Source: an uncultured Alteromonadaceae bacterium
GTDB lineage: Bacteria; Pseudomonadota; Gammaproteobacteria; Enterobacterales; Alteromonadaceae
DNA: 34,389 nucleotides
Assembly (NCBI GenBank): GCA_950073835.1
Contig: CATMRP010000034.1
Location: forward strand, 1-34,389
Direction: 5' to 3'
A program made the position numbers and the translations under genes. Below are positions 31,456-34,389 of this stretch, piece by piece. Numbering within the stretch: the stretch's first letter is position 1; the number at the start of each line of letters is the position of its first letter. Below the pieces are notes generated by a model. The model was not told where the DNA came from. It did no database searches and was given only the letters and a program-made list of their open reading frames with translations.

Positions 31456-33567
31456 ATGAAACGTTTTGCTTTTGTTCTCGGTATCTGGTTAGTTTTCTGC
31501 TTCGGCATGTGTGCTACAAGCCACGCCGAAGAAAGTATTACTCCACAGCGCATTCAGCAACTGTTTCCCAAAGCTACCGTGATTGGCGAAAAGCAAGCCG
31601 ACTATCCCGTTTACCCCGTTTATCAGTTACAGGAACTCCTCGGTTACGCTTTTCAAAGCAACGACCTGGTAGAGTTACCCGGTTTTTCCGGCGACCGCAT
31701 TAACCTGCTGATAGGCATCGATGTGGAAGGCAATATTGTCGGCATCGATATTCTGCACCACCACGAGCCCATTTTTTTGCACGGCCTGGGGCCAGAACCC
31801 ATGCTGAAATTTCTTGACCAGTATATTGGTCAAAATGTGTCTAACCGCGTCATCGTCGACAGCGCATCGAATGACACAAACCCAAACGACAACACCGTAC
31901 ATGTTGATGGCGTGACTAAAGCCACCGTCTCGGTGATTGTTATGAGTGACACGGTGTTACTCTCTGCGCTACAGGTTGCCAGAAATAAGCTCACCGGCTT
32001 TGCCAGCCGCCCTGCGGCCACCGCAAAGCAGGATAACTACGAGCCCCTTACTGCGGCCCAGTTGCTGGAGAAAGGTTACCTGAAGCGGTGGCAAATCAGT
32101 CGCGAAAGCTTTGAGGATGCACTCGGCAGCGACCTTGATGATTATCCGTCTGAGACTTTCGACACCGACTTTAACGATACATTCACGGTGTATTACGCCT
32201 ACCTTAATTCACCGCTCATCGGCCGCAATCTGCTTGGTGAGGACGCCTTCAACCGTCTGCAGGCAATGCTGAAGCCCAACGAGCAGGCATTTATGGTAAT
32301 GTCGGAAGGTTACTTTAGTTACCTCGATGCCGACTTTAAGCCCGGTACGGTGCCCAGCCAGGTAAGCCTGACGCAAAATGAACTGCCCTTCGCCATGCGC
32401 GACCTTAACTTTTTTAGTTTTGAGCCGCAGGCGCTACAGAGCGATATTGCCGCCACCGAAGATTTGCAGCTCTTCGCGGTTAGTACCCAGTCGGGCTTTA
32501 ATCCCAGTGTGCCGATGCAGCTCAATCTGAATATCGAGGTAGCAAAGAACCACCTCATCAAGCAACAAGCACAGTTCTCCAACGACTATGCCCTGCCACA
32601 AACCCTGTTTGATATCGCCGCAGTAGAAGTAATCGAAGAGCCAGTGCCGGCGTGGGTCAGAGTATGGAAAATGCGCTGGCATACCATTACCATTTTAGTG
32701 CTCAGCCTGATTACCGTTACCGCCATCTTTGCCTTCCAGCACAGGCTGTCTGCCAACGAAGTACTCTTTCGTAAGGTGCGCTGGGGCTTTATGTTTTTCA
32801 CCCTGTTGTTTATTGGCTGGTATGCCCAGGGACAACTCTCAATAGTCAACATCTACCCCATTTTACAAAGCTTTATCAATGGCTTTGATTTGCAGGTATA
32901 CCTGATGGATCCGGTGTTATTTATTTTGTGGCTGTATGTATTTATCAGCCTGTTTATTGTTGGCCGCGGGATTTTCTGTGGCTGGCTATGCCCCTTTGGT
33001 GCCCTGCAGGAAATGGTCGGCTGGGTTGCTAAGCGCTTCCGCATTCGCCAGTACAAAATATCTTTTTCCCTGCACCGCCGCCTGTGGTGGATTAAATACG
33101 TCATCTTAATTGGCCTGGCGGGCACGTCGTACTATTCACTGTCGGCTGCCGAAGTGCTCTCAGAAGTAGAGCCATTTAAAACCGCTGTTACCCTGCATTT
33201 TGTGCGCTACTGGCCGTTTGTACTCTACACCCTGGTATTGCTCGGGCTCGGTTTGTTTATTAATAAATTCTACTGCCGTTACGTGTGTCCGCTGGGTGCC
33301 GGGTTGGCAGTACTTGGCTACTTCCACAAATTTGAATGGTTAACCCGCCGCAAGGAATGCGGTAAGCCCTGTACCATGTGCTATCACAAGTGCGACATTA
33401 AGGCGATAACGCCGCAAGGAAAGGTAGACTATAACGAGTGTGTGCAGTGTCTTGAGTGTATTGTTTATTACAATAGCGAAGATCTGTGCCCGCCACTCAA
33501 GAAAGCCAAGAAGACCAGACAAGCCAAACCCAACATTGCCGACTCCCTCGCGGTAGAAGTAAAGTAG
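31456..33567 (+). CDS. NosR/NirI-family membrane flavoprotein with Fe-S clusters
   Basis: A 703-residue inner-membrane protein. A signal-like first helix (FAFVLGIWLVFCFGMCATSHA) precedes a periplasmic FMN-binding domain with probable flavinylation site DGVTKAT (Thr157). A large periplasmic region follows to about 400, then about six transmembrane helices with two CX3CP motifs (Cys508/Cys512, Cys607/Cys611), and a C-terminal ferredoxin-like part with Cys635, 639, 642, 646 and Cys662, 665, 668, 678, enough for two [4Fe-4S] clusters. This is the NosR architecture at the usual length. NosR supports N2O reduction, but no nosZ is present; the neighbour is a PQQ dehydrogenase. It may exchange electrons between the quinone pool or cytoplasm and the periplasmic alcohol system. 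Flavinylation would need ApbE from elsewhere. Confidence 0.85.
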   Translation: MKRFAFVLGIWLVFCFGMCATSHAEESITPQRIQQLFPKATVIGEKQADYPVYPVYQLQELLGYAFQSNDLVELPGFSGDRINLLIGIDVEGNIVGIDILHHHEPIFLHGLGPEPMLKFLDQYIGQNVSNRVIVDSASNDTNPNDNTVHVDGVTKATVSVIVMSDTVLLSALQVARNKLTGFASRPAATAKQDNYEPLTAAQLLEKGYLKRWQISRESFEDALGSDLDDYPSETFDTDFNDTFTVYYAYLNSPLIGRNLLGEDAFNRLQAMLKPNEQAFMVMSEGYFSYLDADFKPGTVPSQVSLTQNELPFAMRDLNFFSFEPQALQSDIAATEDLQLFAVSTQSGFNPSVPMQLNLNIEVAKNHLIKQQAQFSNDYALPQTLFDIAAVEVIEEPVPAWVRVWKMRWHTITILVLSLITVTAIFAFQHRLSANEVLFRKVRWGFMFFTLLFIGWYAQGQLSIVNIYPILQSFINGFDLQVYLMDPVLFILWLYVFISLFIVGRGIFCGWLCPFGALQEMVGWVAKRFRIRQYKISFSLHRRLWWIKYVILIGLAGTSYYSLSAAEVLSEVEPFKTAVTLHFVRYWPFVLYTLVLLGLGLFINKFYCRYVCPLGAGLAVLGYFHKFEWLTRRKECGKPCTMCYHKCDIKAITPQGKVDYNECVQCLECIVYYNSEDLCPPLKKAKKTRQAKPNIADSLAVEVK

Positions 33568-33569
33568 CG

Positions 33570-33989
33570 CTAGTCTAACGGCCAGTCGACGCCCATCCGG
33601 AAGTAACAAACGCCTGACTTAACAAACTCACGGCCTTCCACTGCCAGTCCGAATTTCTCATAGAAGGCTGTTGCCGTGGTACGTGCGTCGCACCAGAAGC
33701 GTCTGATATTTTGTTGTTTGAGTTGTTCTATGGCCTTTGCCAGTACCTTACTGCCAATTCCCCTGCCCTGATAGTCTGGCAGCGTCGCAAATTTTCTTAG
33801 CCTGGCGCTGTCATCGCTCAGGTAAATCGATGCCACACAAACCAGTTTCCCCTCGCTAAAAGCCCCGTAATGAGTAGCGGTTTCATCACCATCGACCCGG
33901 GAAAACAAGGCGGGCTTATCGGGCCAGAGCACCTGATGCCTGACTGGCAACGCGTCCTGCCAGTCAATTTCGCGGATGGTTAACGCCAT
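33570..33989 (-). CDS. GNAT-family N-acetyltransferase
   Basis: A 139-residue acetyltransferase with the acetyl-CoA motif LPDYQGRGIGSKVLAKA and the C-terminal FYEKFGLAVEGREF. No toxin-like partner is encoded, so it is an ordinary GNAT enzyme of unknown substrate. It starts 3 bases after the parvulin gene and is probably translated with it. It converges with the NosR-like gene, leaving only 2 bases between stop codons and no room for a terminator. Confidence 0.85.
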   Translation of the reverse strand: MALTIREIDWQDALPVRHQVLWPDKPALFSRVDGDETATHYGAFSEGKLVCVASIYLSDDSARLRKFATLPDYQGRGIGSKVLAKAIEQLKQQNIRRFWCDARTTATAFYEKFGLAVEGREFVKSGVCYFRMGVDWPLD

Positions 33990-33992
33990 GCT

Positions 33993-34280
33993 TTAGTCGT
34001 TGCGGTACAGGGTTTTAATAAGGTGATAACCAAACTTGGTTTTTACCGGTCCATGGATAGTGAGGATGTCTTTTTTAAACACCACGTCATCAAACTGCTT
34101 TACCATCTGACCACGTTTATACTCTCCTAAGTCACCACCGCGTTTAGCAGAGGGGCAAATTGAAAACTTTCGGGCCAGGGCAGCAAAGTTTTTACCCTTG
34201 GCTTTTTTAAGCTGGGCTAACAGGAGCTGCGCTTCTTTTTCGGTTCTTACCAGAATGTGTACAGCGGCGGCGGTGGCCAT
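33993..34280 (-). CDS. ppiC: Parvulin-type peptidyl-prolyl isomerase, PpiC
   Basis: A 95-residue single-domain cytoplasmic parvulin that speeds cis-trans isomerisation of prolyl bonds. The whole protein is the rotamase domain: [11 protein letters not shown] at the start, [26 protein letters not shown] in the middle and [12 protein letters not shown] at the end, with the active-site His and Cys visible (VHILV, FSICPS). The length equals E. coli PpiC. It precedes the GNAT gene with a 3-base gap. Confidence 0.93.
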   Translation of the reverse strand: MATAAAVHILVRTEKEAQLLLAQLKKAKGKNFAALARKFSICPSAKRGGDLGEYKRGQMVKQFDDVVFKKDILTIHGPVKTKFGYHLIKTLYRND

Positions 34281-34389
34281 AAGGAGTCCTCTAAAACAGG
34301 TTTGCCGGCATTATACCTCTATGCGGCAGATATTTGGATATGCAGTCTGTAACGCTGCCGGGCTTGCCCTAATCCACCAGCACTATGCC
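34281..34389. other. Window end, upstream region of ppiC
   Basis: Only 109 bases remain upstream of ppiC. AGGA precedes its ATG on the minus strand. No further gene was identified before the window ends. Confidence 0.4.

Noticed and set aside
31456..33567. Calling the flavin/Fe-S protein a true NosR of denitrification
   Set aside because: No nosZ or other nos genes are present and the context is quinoprotein oxidation, so only the family name is used.

Overview
The window looks like the chromosome of a marine, Alteromonadales-type gammaproteobacterium. This is inferred from gene content (PedF/ExaA-type quinoprotein alcohol oxidation, NosP-NahK, a PEP-CTERM protein, an integron-like attC half) and moderate GC; no rRNA or other taxonomic marker is present. 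No tRNA, rRNA, CRISPR array or prophage was seen.

Layout. (1) 1-3.0 kb: housekeeping genes, an 8-oxoguanine deaminase and a type II NADH dehydrogenase. (2) 3.4-13.2 kb: first arm of an alcohol-oxidation regulon: porin, ExaC-like aldehyde dehydrogenase, a DUF4242 protein with a NitT/TauT-type ABC importer, and the NosP (FIST, NO-sensing family) / NahK-ErcS hybrid kinase pair. (3) 13.2-22.9 kb: accessory zone with an ECF sigma operon (including a 23-codon hydrophobic ORF), an alpha/beta hydrolase, an AT-rich PEP-CTERM protein whose signal peptide contains a TTTG x5 repeat, an IS1182-family element with an exact 4-bp target duplication, two toxin-antitoxin pairs (TacAT-like and HipBA-like), a half attC and small membrane or unknown proteins. 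(4) 23.1-33.6 kb: second arm: a NarL-type response regulator, a PedA1A2BC-like ABC system, a PedF-type cytochrome c, a quinoprotein-associated solute-binding protein, a PQQ alcohol dehydrogenase and a NosR-like flavin/iron-sulfur membrane protein. (5) 33.6-34.4 kb: a GNAT acetyltransferase and a parvulin.

How it fits together. The PQQ alcohol dehydrogenase carries Asp-Phe-Asp (residues 322-324) in its active site. The second Asp is the residue that distinguishes lanthanide-dependent XoxF/PedH enzymes from calcium enzymes. With the PedF-type cytochrome, the XoxJ/PedG-like binding protein and the PedA1A2BC-like transporter (linked in Pseudomonas putida to growth on rare earths), this reads as a rare-earth-dependent periplasmic alcohol oxidation locus. 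Alcohol would be oxidised in the periplasm, the aldehyde oxidised by the NAD-dependent ExaC-like enzyme, and electrons passed to cytochrome c. The NosR-like flavoprotein beside the dehydrogenase and the NosP-NahK pair in the first arm are the least conventional parts. A near-perfect 30-bp palindrome upstream of the dehydrogenase, and a short motif shared by three promoter regions, are candidate control sites. PQQ biosynthesis genes, a TonB receptor, ApbE and exosortase are not in the window.
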